64,000 nucleotides of DNA, taken from NCBI GenBank assembly GCA_009760855.2, contig WPIO01000126.1:351001-415000 (forward strand), read 5' to 3'. Position 1 is the first letter of the stretch. Each line of letters opens with the position of its first letter. This document shows positions 11,418 through 24,531 of the stretch, piece after piece. Origin of the DNA: Cristatella mucedo. Taxonomy: Eukaryota > Bryozoa > Phylactolaemata > Cristatellidae. Made by a program: the position numbers and the translations under genes. The notes beneath the pieces were generated by a model. That model saw only the letters and a list, made by a program, of their open reading frames with translations. It had not been told where the DNA came from and searched no databases.

Positions 11418-11639
11418 ATCCAATGTTAATGGACATAAACATAAAGCAGCGCATTCTACTGAGAAACCTAAAGAAGTCCCGAACAGCCCACTAGCAATTA
11501 CTAAGTTTCAAAGCAAAACCTGCCGAATACAAAAAATCTATGAAATCATGTACATGCATAAGGTCTACATTGCTAAATGTGGTTGCCTCAACACAGTAAA
11601 TTGTCCTTGCCATTAACTGCACGATTCTATAACTCACAA

Positions 11640-12255
11640 GGTCGGTCATGGCTTAGCTCTTTCACACCTAGCTGAAGTGATGAGCCGGTTTCATCCTCCT
11701 GGTGCCCAGGGTCTCTACGGATAATAAAATTAGCTGTTCTACCCTTTTGCTAATTGACCGTAGGCAACCGAAGCTTTTGCTCTGCAGGTCCTAGACTGTG
11801 GACCTTATTTCTACAATTGCTAGGCAACGGCCTTCCCCTCTCCTGCTGACGACTGGCACGTCCTTTCCAGCCGTCCTAGGTCAGCCCAGGAGGTAAGGTG
11901 CTCGCTCTTCACGACCGAGGTCGGAGTTCGAATTATGCAGTTGGCGATTCTTTATCGCCACTGCAAGCGGCGGTGATAGCCGGTAAGGCTTCTTCTGTCT
12001 TCTTCACACGAATGAGGCTTTTCATCATTTTTTTAGATGCTACTTCCTACATCCTACTCACTTCTGCCACCCTCCTGACTCAGCCACTTCTCACTTATCT
12101 TAGTAGCATGTGAGATGAAGTTTGTTGGCTACAGTATGCACACCGAAAATCGTTAGGCTTTGAGTTAGCTACAGATAACTCTCCTGCATAAACCCCCTTT
12201 GTCCCAGAGGCTTTGTGGAGTTACACGCGTAAATACATCACATTACATTATATAC
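11640..12255 (+). mobile_element. LINE-B 3' end, split by a SINE
   Basis: The 5' part matches the LINE-B C-terminus (GHGLA, HLAEVM, then the LCRS/GPRLW-like region near 11790). After a SINE-A insertion the LINE resumes at about 12037 with CTACTTCCTACATCCTACTC, and ends in the LINE-B 3' UTR and a TACATCACATTACATTA tail. Confidence 0.75.
11878..12036 (+). mobile_element. SINE-A, nested in LINE-B
   Basis: A tRNA-derived SINE: AGGTAAGGTGCTCGCTCTTC, a B-box-like GAGTTCGAATT, GCCACTGCAAGCGGCGGTGA, then an AATGAGGCTTTTC end and a T-run. Both flanks continue the same LINE-B copy, so the SINE inserted later. Confidence 0.8.
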
Positions 12256-13407
12256 TATGGCTAAGCGAACCAGGGAGATAATTTTGCATAGCCCCCCCCC
12301 CCCACTGGACCTACATTTTGCTTACCAGTGCATGATGACTGAGTGTTAGCAACAGGGAGGGGGAGGGAAGAGGGAAGGTTCCCTTTATAAACTATTGGTC
12401 ATTGTTTCACTTGCAATCTGCAGAGATATTAAGTTATATTTGGGGGCAATTTATAGGACTCATCACTGTTATTATGGCAGCACACACCCAAGCTAAATCA
12501 AATGCACAAACTTGACGTAATTCACTAGTTAGCTTAAATACAGTTTTAAAATATAGCAGATAGCAGCAGCAGTCAACAGCAGTGCAGTCAGCATCCGGCA
12601 AATGCATAACAAACTAAGAGTCTGCATCAATGCAATGCAGTCGTGTAGTACACGGCACTCAGCGGTACGACTAACGTTGTCCATGGCCAGACACTCAGCT
12701 AATCTTCAGCAAGCAGCTAAAACCATGCACCTCATTTCACAACGCTATTGCTCACTGCGCATTTCCAAGGTTTAATTGCTCACTTCCATTTCATTTCGAT
12801 TGCTCACTGCTTATTTCCACGCCCATGCTGTCAGGCTTTTGTCTAAAGGGTCACATTTGCTCTTTTAGTCGTTCACTGGCACCAAGCAGCCGAGTTTTGA
12901 GTGTGTGTGGAGTCATCCCCACCTACGGGACCTGCATAAGTAGACAGTATAAGTAGCAACTATTTATCTCAGACCGTCGGCCACAGGCAATAATTTCAGA
13001 CTACCCTGGTTTCAATAAAATAAAAGACGTCTGTTAAGACAGACCATTCAGATATGGCTTGGGCACATATTTGGCCATTTAAATCTTAAGGTTTAACCCA
13101 AATGCAGCAGAATTGGCATCTTGATATCTCAATTGATAGAGCACCGTCCTAGCAGACCAGAGCTGAAGGGTCACTCTTGATCCAAGATATAATTACATTG
13201 ATCTCATTCCCACAACAAACAGTCTTCGGTAACTTTTTTTTCAAACTACAATGCACTGTGCGTATCATCAGACTAATCCTCTCAAGTGCTGGATCATTTC
13301 TGCTGTTTACTCATTTGGCAAGGAAGACAGACAATAAATGTATTTAGCATAGTTGGAACCGTATAGGAGGCACGCACGCACACACACATACACATATATA
13401 TATATAC

Positions 13408-13444
<37 letters not shown>

Positions 13445-14236
13445 TCCTTAGACGGCACACACAGATGTTCTGCTGCACTTGTAGGTAGCCCACAACTGAT
13501 TTCCGGAGTTGCCCTTCCGGCCTTGAGACAGAGCATGGGATTATGATGACAGAAAGAACTGCAAGAGACCACCGATTTAAAAATGAATGTCAAATGTACC
13601 GTGTCTAATTTTAAGGCAACATAACCAGATGAGACAAAAATATTGATAAACCCAGTAAAAACCAAAAAGCAGTAAGTTTATTATAGCCTACCAACAGCAG
13701 GGTAGAGAGCTTGGCATCCCTTGGGCACCTTCCAAACCTGCTCAATCTATTGAAATATGCTCACTCGATTATGATGCTAACATGATTCACCTATACACTT
13801 TGAAATTCAGATGTGTGTAATTAATTATTGTAACATCTTGAAAACTGTTCGAATATGTTGATAGGCATAATGGATGACCATTAAACATTCGATCTTCGGT
13901 ACTAGTGTCACCACGACTGTTGATAAGGTAACATAGATGCAAGGTAACCTATGCAAGGCAGCAATGCTGTGATGTAGCAAAGGGGTATGCACAAGAGTCA
14001 ATTCTCGACCATCAGGCAATGGCACGGTGGCAAATGCCTTAATACATTAGTTATACATGACGAAATCAAACAAACAAGCACATGCACTTTACTACTAAGT
14101 TTAAATCTGCTAGCACTGAAGCTCGAATCATGACACAGTTACATCTACTTGGGTCATATTTGGGCCCAACGAAGGTAAAGACATGAGCTACACAACTGCA
14201 AAACTAAAGAACTGAACGATTTGCAAAACACAGCTG
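12256..14236. other. Unassigned sequence with a mixed microsatellite
   Basis: No gene identified. A CA/TA microsatellite occupies about 13378-13444, and the minus-strand ORF across it is low-complexity. A C-run (12292-12304) and a G-rich patch (12355-12378) are also present. Confidence 0.35.
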
Positions 14237-14890
14237 GATGGGGATACGACACACTACAGGACCGACAATGCCATGCGTAACTAACATCATAAACATGTCA
14301 GTAGCTGCAGGTCATGTCGCAGCACCTTTCAAAAAGGCTGTAGTCAGGACATTACTCAAGAAAGCGACACTAGACCAAGCGGACTTGAACATCTTAAGCC
14401 CAGCCTCCTTTTTATCTTTTCTATCAAAAACACTGGAACAAGTCCCGACAGATCAACTGAACTTGTATATTGAAACCTCTAGTCTGGTTTTAGAGCTAAT
14501 CATTCCAGAGTCGGCATTGCTTCGGGTGTACAACGACCTACTTAGGAATGCAGACTTTTGGCAGCTTTTAATGCTATCGATCACTAAGTCCTTCTTCAGC
14601 ACCTCTCGCCTGGGCGTCACTTGCACTGCTCTGCGATGTTTCAGGTCCATCTCAATGGGAGACTACAAAGTATTGGTGAGAATGGACACAGATCATCCGA
14701 AGAACCTCTGAAATATAGGGTACCTCAGGACTCCGTGCTCGGTCCCGTTCTTTCCACGGTGTATACTCTCCCTCTTACCGATGTGATTGCAAGGTACAAT
14801 CTAGGCTTTCACTTCTATGTAGATGACACTCAGTTGTAACTCTGACTTTGTTCACTGAGGGTGCTATATCAAATGTATTTTTATTTTCAT
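14237..14890 (+). mobile_element. LINE-A RT fragment joined to its own tail
   Basis: Degraded RT: VTNIINMSVAAGHVAAPFKK, LSFLSKTLEQ and the catalytic FYVDDTQ near 14814-14834. It then jumps directly to the terminal ACTGAGGGTGCTATATCAAA and a TTTATTTTCATT tail, so the C-terminal region and 3' UTR are missing through an internal deletion. Confidence 0.75.
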
Positions 14891-15929
14891 TAAAATCATT
14901 AAGTCGACAGCACACAAGTGATGCAAACATAGTTTTCAACCCAACAACCACTCTTCTTGGCAGCAAAAAGCACCGTGCAATAACCCTAGTAATTTCTCAT
15001 CGTTTTTTCTTTCTCTCAAAATTGATATTTCTGCAAAATCACTGCATTGCCAGGCAACCCAGCTCATGAAGATAGGTATGGTGAGATCACCAAAACTGCT
15101 GCTGCTGTACGATTGACCAGAAGCATGAAGGCAGACTACTCTTAGCTGTGACCATGATACGAATGTGCTTAAAAATTGTTCTTTCGTGCCAACTCACAAC
15201 CTATATTATACATAGATAACTTGAAAAGCAAATATTCTAAGGTGCAATCTTTAGTCTATATCATACACCATATAGTCTATACCTGTTTAGGATGGCTAGC
15301 ATATCAACATGGAAGCAAGACCTCTGTCCTAAATGAAATCACCACGAACTGCGCGAAATCTACGCCCGATCAAACATGCAACTATGCTAAATCAGTAATC
15401 AGTATTGCAACTGTAACATGCCGAGAAGGTGAAGGCTTTACTGACCGCCTTCCAGGCGCGCTATCTTGTTAATTTGAACACTGGTAAATAGGGTATATGC
15501 GAGAAAAACCAGAGACCGTGCAACACCACGAAAACAAGTATCGAAACAAGCCCCGACAAGGCGAACAGAGCTCTAGCCCAGCCTGTTTTCCAACGACAGG
15601 AAGATGCCTGCCTGATCCATACTGTCGGCCCTTCCAGAACGGCAAGCTTATTAGCATAAAAATTAGAACAGCTACTACACTATGAGGAGATAACGAACGC
15701 AGAAAGGACAAAAACCAGCGATCGAACCAAATTGGAACGAAGACAAATCTGCAAGGGCTCTATATCACCCCACTTGAGGCAGGCCTAACTGAGACCGACC
15801 GGATTCTCAAATGCTGGCTGGCAGCTAGATTTCGCGATGGCATTTAGGGCTGTACCTAATTTAATTAACTACAATACAACTGCACCATAACAATGATCGA
15901 GCCAATGTGCAAGCAACTAGGCGATTCAA
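14891..15929. other. Unassigned sequence
   Basis: No recognisable coding domain. The overlapping ORFs at 15469-15711 on both strands are mutually exclusive and unsupported. Confidence 0.3.
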
Positions 15930-16245
15930 TCACGTGACTTTATCCCACGCGAGGAAGGTGCAGTCCACGTGCTGAATGACCAATGTGAGCAATGTAACCT
16001 TTCAATCTACTTACACCCTCTTCTGAGAGTGCGAAGATCATTATATTAGTCTCAGATTCCAGCTAGAACAGGTCGCGATCGAGCTCGCGTTCCCACGCCA
16101 GGAAGGCGCAGGCTATGAGCTGCATGACCAATGTGAGCAATATAACCTTCCAATCTACTTACACCTTCTGAGAGTTCAAAGATATCATTCTATTAGTCTC
16201 GGATTCCAGCTAGAACAGGTCGCAATCGCGCTAGCGCGCTGGCGA
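15930..16245. repeat. Diverged tandem duplication, two units of about 155 bp
   Basis: Unit 1 (about 15930-16088) and unit 2 (about 16089-16243) share ATGACCAATGTGAGCAAT, the stretch around AATCTACTTACACC, and GATTCCAGCTAGAACAGGTC in the same order with scattered changes. The second unit runs into a GC-rich patch with GCGGCCGC. Confidence 0.85.
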
Positions 16246-19169
16246 TGCGGCCGCGCACATCAGGCGCCGGAAACCACCCGAGAGCCACCGGAAACAGCCA
16301 CTTCGTGCTGGCCGATGGATCATCGCCCTTACCCTCCCCCCCCCCTCGCCCTCCCGCCAGCAGAAGTCACATCGTCCGGTACGCTGATTGGTTATATCCT
16401 CGAGTACGTGTTGAAGACTAGGTACAGCCCTCAAAGTTCGTTGAAACCAATTAAAAAAAAGTCCAGGGCCTTTTACAAATACCATGAGGCTGTCAATCTA
16501 ATTCTGAACTAGTGCTAATGAGGGAATCTTGCGAAGCCCATTAAGCACGGACTTCCGATAATTACGATACTTCGCTTGTCGCAGTTTGAAAGTCAGTAGT
16601 GCCTTCAGACTTCTCACAAAACGAGAAAGCCTTGATGCTGAGCCACAGTTTTTCTATCAATAAAAACTCGTGCTTCCTGTACAGCAAATGAAAAGTGCCG
16701 AGAAATAAATAAGTTCTCTTAGGACGCTAAACAAATGTACTACAATTATTCACTCAACATAGCTAGTCTCATCTTAAGGGGCCACAAAAGTGCAGCAAGT
16801 GGATGGCAACGGCTTTGAAAGCACCATTTTGCTTCAAGTGATTCTTGCTTAGCCACATGAGCCACCGCACAGCTCAAACGCTGAACTTGCAGTGCTGTGA
16901 GAGCTCGTTGACTGGACTGTTAACCTTTTACAACTGAATGCCTTGTACTTAAACACCACGAGATCCTAAACAGGTATCGCTTATGCCGTTTGTGAGCAGC
17001 TCGGTCTGTGCCGGTGCCAAAGATGGAGCTGCTCGTCCCCGTTATTAGGCGGTAGGAAAGCTTGGACATAAAAAGGAAAAGCGTATCCATTGGAGGCAAC
17101 ACGCAGGTAGTTGCGTTTCCGTAACGGAATTACCTCGGCAATGGCATGGCCGGACCCGGCGACAGCGTGCGTTCGCCAGCGGGCCACGGGGAGCCTTACT
17201 GGTAGCCTGGTAGCAACTGCGTACCATAATATACGGAAGAAAATCACACTCCAAATTTACTCACCCAGAAGCTTTGTAATAGTTGAGAGTGGCTAGGCTC
17301 AGGCGAGCTAGCTTTAAGCTACCAAGCCACACGCGAGCCGGGAGGCTAGAGACCGTTAGGCGGATGGAGCGCAATGACCTAACGCCGGCGTTGTGACCCT
17401 GCGCTCGCGTAGGAACGTATCAGCCGTCGTTCACCTTGGATCGGCAGGCTTGAGTACTCCGCCTCGAAGCATCCGAAAAACTACTGAGGCTGCAGCGGCA
17501 ACAGTTAACACGGAGAACCACGGATTATATTACAGCATTGTCGCACACATGACTTCCTGCAGCAGAAAGGGGAAGAGGGATATCTGGCTACCGTAAAATA
17601 GCGCGCTATACCTACAGCCGTCCGGCGGCCTCTATGAAACGTATGCTAGTACCTAATACGCAACGTCAGCAGACTTAATAGGAAATATAATCTTACTAAT
17701 AAGAATACCATATTGATTTTTATAGCACTAAAGAGAACTTAATCTCTTTCTAGGTACTTTACATACGACGTATGCATTAGGGTTAAGAAAATATAGGCAG
17801 CTACTACCTCACCGTTCTGGCTCGACGGCAGCGGTGCGACGTCGCGTCTTGGGGGACGCAGCCTGAAGCTGGCATCTGCTCATATTAATGCAGCAAACTT
17901 CCCATGGATGCGCCCACAGAGCACTAAATGAGTATCCTGCCCACCGACCGCTAGCTTTGAGGCCTAATCAATTTACCAGAGGTGCCCTGCGGCTTCAGTC
18001 GTTTTAGCAGGACGATTTGAATCGGCGTTTCTCAACGAAATTTACATGGTTACGCCTATATTTTAACCATGTTAAAGTTTTGTGCGATTCGGGTCTTGCA
18101 ACACTTGAATGAATGTTGACAGTACCCGTCGAGCGCCCGAATTTTGTTCGTTCGAAGTGCATCTATAATACGTGCGCCGAGTTGCACTGCCGAAAGTCTA
18201 TGCCCTGTACTCTGTAGAATAATTGGAGCTCACGGAGCGTGGCTCGCGCCACGAGAAGCCAGAGCTGAAATTGATTAAAACTTTCGGCGTATTTGGGGCA
18301 GCCGGATACCGGTGCGACTAGCAGTCGACTGTGACGCGGCGGCCTCTGGCGCTGCAGCAGCCGTAATCTGATTCAGCCTCCCGTACAAGTCTGTCGCGTT
18401 CGCACCGTAGCTCTGCAACCGGCCGACCGCCTCGATGGGCGAGTCGCGCCGCGCGCGCTCTCCGGCCTGGAGTGCGTTTATTTTTAGCAGTCGTACAGTA
18501 GATGTTCCGGAATGGTACTTTGACGGACGGCTGGCGCCTAGACGCGGGAACGCCGCCCACTTAAATGATGGCCGTCGGTGCTTGCACTAGGTGGCGCTCG
18601 CTGGCTTTTCTTGCGGCCCCGCCGTCTCGTCCTGAGACAGAGTCACTACGGGATGACGTCCTTTCAGGCACAATTGTGGATTGCATTCGCTGGTCACGCT
18701 GGAAGAGCGGTGCCGCTACATTGCAATATATCCGGGGGGTGGTGGGATAGTTGTGCTCCTCCACTTTCGCCATCGCTACAGCCAGCATTGTGAAAAGCTG
18801 TGCCGGACTATGTTGCCTGTCCCTCGCACGCCAGAGACTTTTTGCATTTGGAATGTCAAGCCTTGCCTAAAACAAGCTCACCAGTTGCTCGGTATCGAAG
18901 TATGTGCCGTGAGTTACTACAGCTCGGGCAGACATCTTACCCTCTGCCCAAGCCCAGCCTGTCTGTGGTGGTTTTGAAGTTATTTTTGGCTTAACGGGGA
19001 ATGTCAAGAAATTGTCCGATCAACTACGTGTTTAGGTTACTTTCCGAAAGGCAAATGCGTTAGAACCGGGATTTGGAAGTTCTGACGACTTCCGCATTAA
19101 AGGAAAATTGGTTATGCAAACCTCGTCGAACCTGGATGTAAAACGGAAGCAAAAAACTAAATAAAAATT
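16246..19169. other. GC-rich islands and LINE-A tails, no gene assigned
   Basis: GC-rich patches at about 16230-16380, 17130-17460 and 18290-18660 could be promoters or first exons, but I found no exon chain. A plus-strand LINE-A tail lies at about 16655-16755 and a minus-strand tail at about 17690-17775. ORFs around 18565-18994 overlap in several frames and match nothing I know. Confidence 0.3.
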
Positions 19170-21020
19170 TCATAATAATTATAATAATACACTTGTTAAA
19201 ACGCCCTTAGAGAACTTAGTCTCTTTCTATGCACTTTACATTTGCTGCAATGAGAAATGCAATTGAATGGTGAGTAAAATCATGCGTGAAAAACAAACAA
19301 AATGAATAATATGGTTAGGAGTGACCTGCACAGGGTCAGCATGCAAATGTGGTTAGTGGCACCATGCACAGTGTCAGCATGAAGGACGGATCAAAGAGAC
19401 CCACAAAATGTTGTCCTAAATAGGTGTTTGTAAGTTCCTTTTAAATGTGGTCAGGTCAGGGGATGTTATGACGGGAGGGAGTTCCAGGCTTTGGGAGCAT
19501 ACGAACTAAATGCACGGTCTCTAAAGGATTTAAGGTTTGTACAAGGTATTTGTAGACTGTTGGATTCCGAAAAGCGAGTGGTACGATGCTTGGCCTGATA
19601 GGGTAGTATATCTGAGATATATGCTGGAGCCATAGAATGAAGGGACCTCAAAGTGAGCGACAAAACCTTGAAGTCAATACGTTGCTTGACTGGTAACCAG
19701 TGCAGGTCGGCGAGAAGTGGAGTAATGTGGCAACTGCGACGCTCACGACAGACAAGCCTAGCTGCAGAGTTTTGCACCAGCTGCAATCGCCTGATCGCAC
19801 ATGCTGGTAGGCCAGTAAGCAGTGAGTTGCAGAATTTGCAGAAGTCGAGACGGGATGTCACGAATGCATGGACCAACATCGGACGTGGTATCCTTATCTA
19901 AACAAACATGAGTTTTAGCAACGTGAAAACCTATTTTCAGCTTCAACGTTGCTATAAGTTTTAGCAACGTTGAAGCTGAAAATAGGCAGACTTGAGCTGA
20001 TATGGTCGTCTAACAAGGGGTCACTTTGGAACATGATACTAGATTTCAAGCTGATCCAACAACAGATATGCTGGCAGAGCCAATTTTGAGTCATCCTTTC
20101 CAATCTCTGAATCGCACTGGGTTTGGCCATAACTAGTAAGTTAGTTTTATCATCGTTTAGTTTTAGAAAATTGGCTGCCATCCATGTTCGGATTTCATCA
20201 ATGCATGCAGCAAGTGAATTGAGACAATTTGAGGTGCTCGAAGGCTGGGAGGGATAAAAGCAAATGTACAACTGAGTGTCATTCGCATAGAAGCAAAAGC
20301 CTAGGTTGTGCTTGGCAATCACATCAGCAAGAGGTATAGTATAAACCGTGAAAAGAACCGGACCTAGCACTGAGCCCCGAGGTACTCTATATTTCAGAGG
20401 TACTTCAGATGATCTTTGTCCATTCACGTCAAAACTCTGGAGTCTAGCACTGAGACAGGTCCTGAACCACTGCAGAGCAGTGCCAGTGATGCCCAAGCGA
20501 GATAAGAGGCACTCTGGAAGAACTTTGTGATCGATGGTATCAAAAGCTGCCGAAAGATCGAGCAAAACAAGCAGAGACACTCTACCCATGTCTGCATTCC
20601 TAAGTAGGTCGTTGTATACCCTAACCAATGCTGACTCTGTGGAGTGATTAGCTCTAAAGCCAGACTGGAACTTACTAGCAAGGTGTGAGGTTTCGATATA
20701 TGAGTTCAGCTGGTCTGCCACGACCCGTTCCAGTGTCTTTGATAGGAATGGTAGGAGGGAGACTGGGCGGTAGTTGCTCAAGTTGTCTTGGTCTAGTGTC
20801 GCTTTCTTGAGAAGTGGCCTGACTACAGCTTTTTTGAAAGGTGCTGGGACGTGACCTGAGGCTAATGACATATTAATGATGTTAGTTATGCATGGCAGCA
20901 GCAGATCAATGCAACATATGAGCAGGACAGTAGGAATAGGGTCCAGAGGACTTGTCTTCTTTGATTGAGATACGAACTTTAGGACTAGATCACTTGTGAC
21001 CTGCTTAAATGCAGACATTG
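19170..21020 (-). mobile_element. LINE-A, most intact RT copy
   Basis: From 21018 the minus strand is open for 367 codons and covers most of an L2/CR1-group reverse transcriptase: AVVRPLLKKATLDQ, NYRPVSLLPFLSKTLERVV, FDTIDHKVL, VPRGSVLGPVLFTVYT and AANFLKLNDDKTNLLVM. The C-terminal part follows in a second frame (19879-19466: [12 protein letters not shown]-like start, [35 protein letters not shown]). The 3' UTR and ATT-rich tail end near 19170. The catalytic box reads FYANDTQ, so the first Asp of the usual DD pair is Asn. The frame break between the two ORFs falls at a perfect hairpin (19930-19986). The endonuclease domain is absent. Confidence 0.9.
19930..19986. repeat. Perfect 24-bp inverted repeat inside LINE-A
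   Basis: Arms 19930-19953 and 19963-19986 are perfectly complementary, with a 9-base loop (ATAAGTTTT). Other LINE-A copies have only the right-arm sequence here, so the left arm was added locally, as in a template-switch event. Confidence 0.95.
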
Positions 21021-21094
21021 AGGTGCACCCAGGAACAGCATTCTTTCTTTTTTACTAATCTGCATCATATGCGACTTGTATTCTAACTTATCAA

Positions 21095-21370
21095 TTTTTG
21101 GCAGATCGTGATACCCAACAACTACTCTCCTGCTGCCGACTATAGCGAATCCTTTTCAGTGGCCCGAGCTGCTACGTCCATGCTACTTATTACCTCAACT
21201 GCTCTCCTGACTCTGCTTCCCACTTCCTCTTTGTTGCGATAGAAGTCAGTTGGCTACCGAATGCGTACCGATAGCTACTTAGGCTGTGAGTGTGCTATAC
21301 AAAACTCTCCTGAGTAACGCCCACATAGTCTTTGTGGAGGTACAGACGGAAATAACACACATATATACAT
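21095..21370 (+). mobile_element. LINE-B 3' end
   Basis: Matches the extreme C-terminus and 3' UTR of LINE-B: ACTCTCCTGCTGCCGACTAT, CTACCGAATGCGTACCGATA, then TGTGAGTGTGCTATACAAAA and a CACACATATATACATG tail. Confidence 0.75.
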
Positions 21371-24351
21371 GCTTGAAGCTTTTTGAGCATTCTTGCTTTT
21401 TATAAAGCTTCATTTTTAGAGCCGGTTTTAGCTTGTAAACCCAATAACTCGGCTAATACGTCACGTATCGGAGTGAAACTTGAAAAGCGTTCAACTCTGC
21501 TTGTTTCAAATGAGACAATTAAGATTTGATTTCGGCTGGATTCATTTCGCTGTTTTACTCATCCAACGTCGAGCCTTATTTTCCGTAATCGTGCAATTAT
21601 AAAGCAAAATGTATCTAGCCAAAATGAGAAATTTCTTTCATTTGAATTAATGTTCACGTTAAGGTGGAATGTCGGTGCAAAATGACAATGGGGAGTAATG
21701 TGACCGACACAATGGGATTTATCTCCCCTTACAACACATTTATCCTTAATTCTATTCTGATTATTTTATTGATATTTCTTGACTGATTTAATGACTGGAA
21801 TGCAAATTGGCACAAACAACATGGATAACATAAGCTGTAGTTTGCTGTAACCATAGCTGTCGTGTTGCCCTTCTGATGATCTGCAGAAGTGAAGGTCACG
21901 TTTTGGCACTGAAGCTTAGCCGAACGTGGCGTTATCATCAAATCAACAGTTTTAATACCAGGCACTCTACAAATATGACGAACCCCTTAAAAGATGCTGG
22001 ACACTTGGTTCACATTCTTAACTTCTAAAATGCAGTCTATGAAAAATTTGACGTACATTGTTGGCTATTATCACGATTCAAGTTCAAGGACATTTTGTGA
22101 CAGGCACAGCTGAACGTGATAAAGATAGGAGCAATAAATAATGTCTAAGTTGGTGAGCACAACCTATATTCAAAATTTCAAATCAAACGGTCGGTTTTGG
22201 CAAAGCTGTAGAATTGATGAGGCGCATATTACTACTGTTTAGTAACAACTCAGAGAAGACAACTGAAACCGTAAACGCACGTAGATGACAAAGAAGATCG
22301 TGGTACTCGGTTTATCGTCAAATAAATTTGAAGCACGTATCTAGGAGCACGCATTTCAAATTTCACGTTAGTCGGATCGCTATTAGCCTACATGTGACAT
22401 TTTTAGAACACGAGAGTAAAACGAAGACAACTGCTTAGCATGACAAACACAGCCGGATCTTGATCAAAATAAGTCTACTTAAGTCCAGTATGCAAGCGAA
22501 AATAATCGAATAATTTTTAAGTAAAAGCAATCGTAAATTTTAAATTTCAAGTTGACCGTATCACTATTTTAGCAGATATGACACAAGCAAAATACTGAGG
22601 GCTGGCAACTCTCTCGTCGGTCTCGGCTGACTCGGTCATGTAGGAGACCGAGAACGGCAAGCTATAAATAAATACGACAGCGCTATGCATCTCACAAACA
22701 ATTCAATAAATAGGGAAATACAGATCTTTACGGATAATTCAAGATTAAAAGACCTTTTTATAGCATCAGCAGAACATATCAACGATAGCTGGCACGCTGC
22801 GTCCGTCAAGCCCTCCAGTCAGACCAGCGACGGCTGAGACCCGGGTCTACCCGCGTTCGCCAATACAACGCTCAAGCTACAAACGGCATAAACGAGAGCT
22901 TGAAATCACCTCAATTTCCCCTGAATAGATTGAATCAACATTTGTAGACTGATTCCTAGCGAAAGACGCGTTATTTCAATTCAAGTCACTACGAGCGGCC
23001 GGCCGCCGGTAAGTCACGCTCGCCATTTTCCGCGTCATTGGCTGCAACCGGAACCGGATCAGCGGTCGCACGATTCAGTAGGTGAGATGGTAATGAGCTC
23101 CTTAGTTACCGCTGCCCGGTGGTAGTAGATTATCAATTCATTACTCCTAACGATAGTCTAGTTTCCATAACAGTCATTTCCGTTTTATGAGTCAATGTAA
23201 ACATGTTTCTAGAAAGTAAACAAGGAATTGGCGCTATGAATAGCTGCTTGCTGCGCGTAACTAGGAGATCTAGGGGCGTGCCTACGCTCGGCGCAGTCGG
23301 GTTTGCGCTTGTTGATAGTTATAACTACCAGTCAGACGGTTGACCTTGAGGGGTCGTTTTATTATTTAGAAAATTAAAATTTTGTTTCATAGTTTCAAGT
23401 GATGCGATGCGCGTCAGTTTAGGTCAGTTTAGTTTAGTCAGTTTAGGGTGGCGTAGCTTATATTCATAAAGTTCGCCGAAAAACCCAGTGCGGGTGCCGT
23501 TATTTTTCGAAGAAAATCCTTTTGTTGAGCTCGATGTACTACTTCCGGTGTAAACAGGTCTTACAAAATAATTTGTTTACCATGCTCGTTCATCTTTCAA
23601 CCCACAAAATGTGAGATTGCATTTGCAATTTGTTTATTTTAGGCAAACTTTCAAAAACTTTAAAAAAGGAAATTGTTTCCATTTTCGCCCAGACATTCCG
23701 CCTTAAGTGCTTGAAATGGGATTCTCCTAGGGCGCTATAAAAATGAATTTTATTTATTTATAATGTGGGGTCGCTCCACCCAGTCCTCGGCGTCTAGTCT
23801 TCTTGTCATCCCTCATAATAAATTTGATCTCTTGTCGATCGAGCCTCCGTCTCATATGCACACAACGTCTGGAACTCACTCCTGGCTAAGACCACAGCCT
23901 GCACCGGCCTTACATCCTTTAAGCCTCGATTGAGGGTGCATTCGTTTCGCGTCAGATTTCCGATCGTCCTATTCAAGTTGCCTTTTTCATTTCGATGTCC
24001 TTTGCGTGCATAGTTGTGGATGTTACTAGTCATAGGTCTTACTAGCCGGCTGTCATGAGTTTCTGCAGGTTTGCTATAGCACGCCGGTCCAAGCATGATA
24101 CTTTTTTCCTTTTGCATGCTTGATACCAAGCCGGTTTGGGTTACAAAGGCAATAGATCTTATGAGGTAGAGCCCAATCGGCCGTGGTGGAGGACTCTCTG
24201 AAGGTGCTATACAAATGTATTATTATCCGAAAATTAACATGTATGCCTTGATTTCTTATGTTGTTAAATTGACAATAAAGAAATGCTGTCAAGTTTCAAT
24301 CAGTGTTAGACTAACTCCAAATATGTAATACTCCACATATCAGAATGCCTA
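21371..24351. other. Mostly unassigned; two LINE-A tails
   Basis: AT-rich and unassigned to about 22600. A GC-richer patch at 22780-23340 may be a promoter or CpG island. A direct repeat of TCAGTTTAG lies near 23413-23447. Short plus-strand LINE-A terminal tails lie at about 23685-23765 and 24190-24225. Confidence 0.35.
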
Positions 24352-24531
24352 TTTAAAAAAAATAGCTGATTTAACAGCCTCTTTTTGTATAGCGACAGAA
24401 GAGCCTTGACGGCTATCACCACCTCTTGCAGTGGCAATACAGGATCACCCACCACAGGATTCGAACCCACGACCTCGGGGCCGAGGTCGTGAAAAGCAAC
24501 TGCCTTATTTAGTGAGCCATTACAGCTCACC
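24352..24531 (-). mobile_element. SINE-A
   Basis: The reverse complement gives a tRNA-like head with GGTTCGAATCC (perfect B box), then the conserved body GCCACTGCAAG and AGGCTGTTAAATCAGCTA followed by a T-run. Confidence 0.85.

Noticed and set aside
18565-18994. Overlapping plus-strand ORFs suggesting a gene
   Set aside because: Three frames are open at once in GC-rich DNA. None has a domain or matching splice chain.
19915-21018. Potentially active reverse transcriptase gene
   Set aside because: The frame is long, but the catalytic box is FYAND, the endonuclease is missing and the frame breaks at a hairpin.
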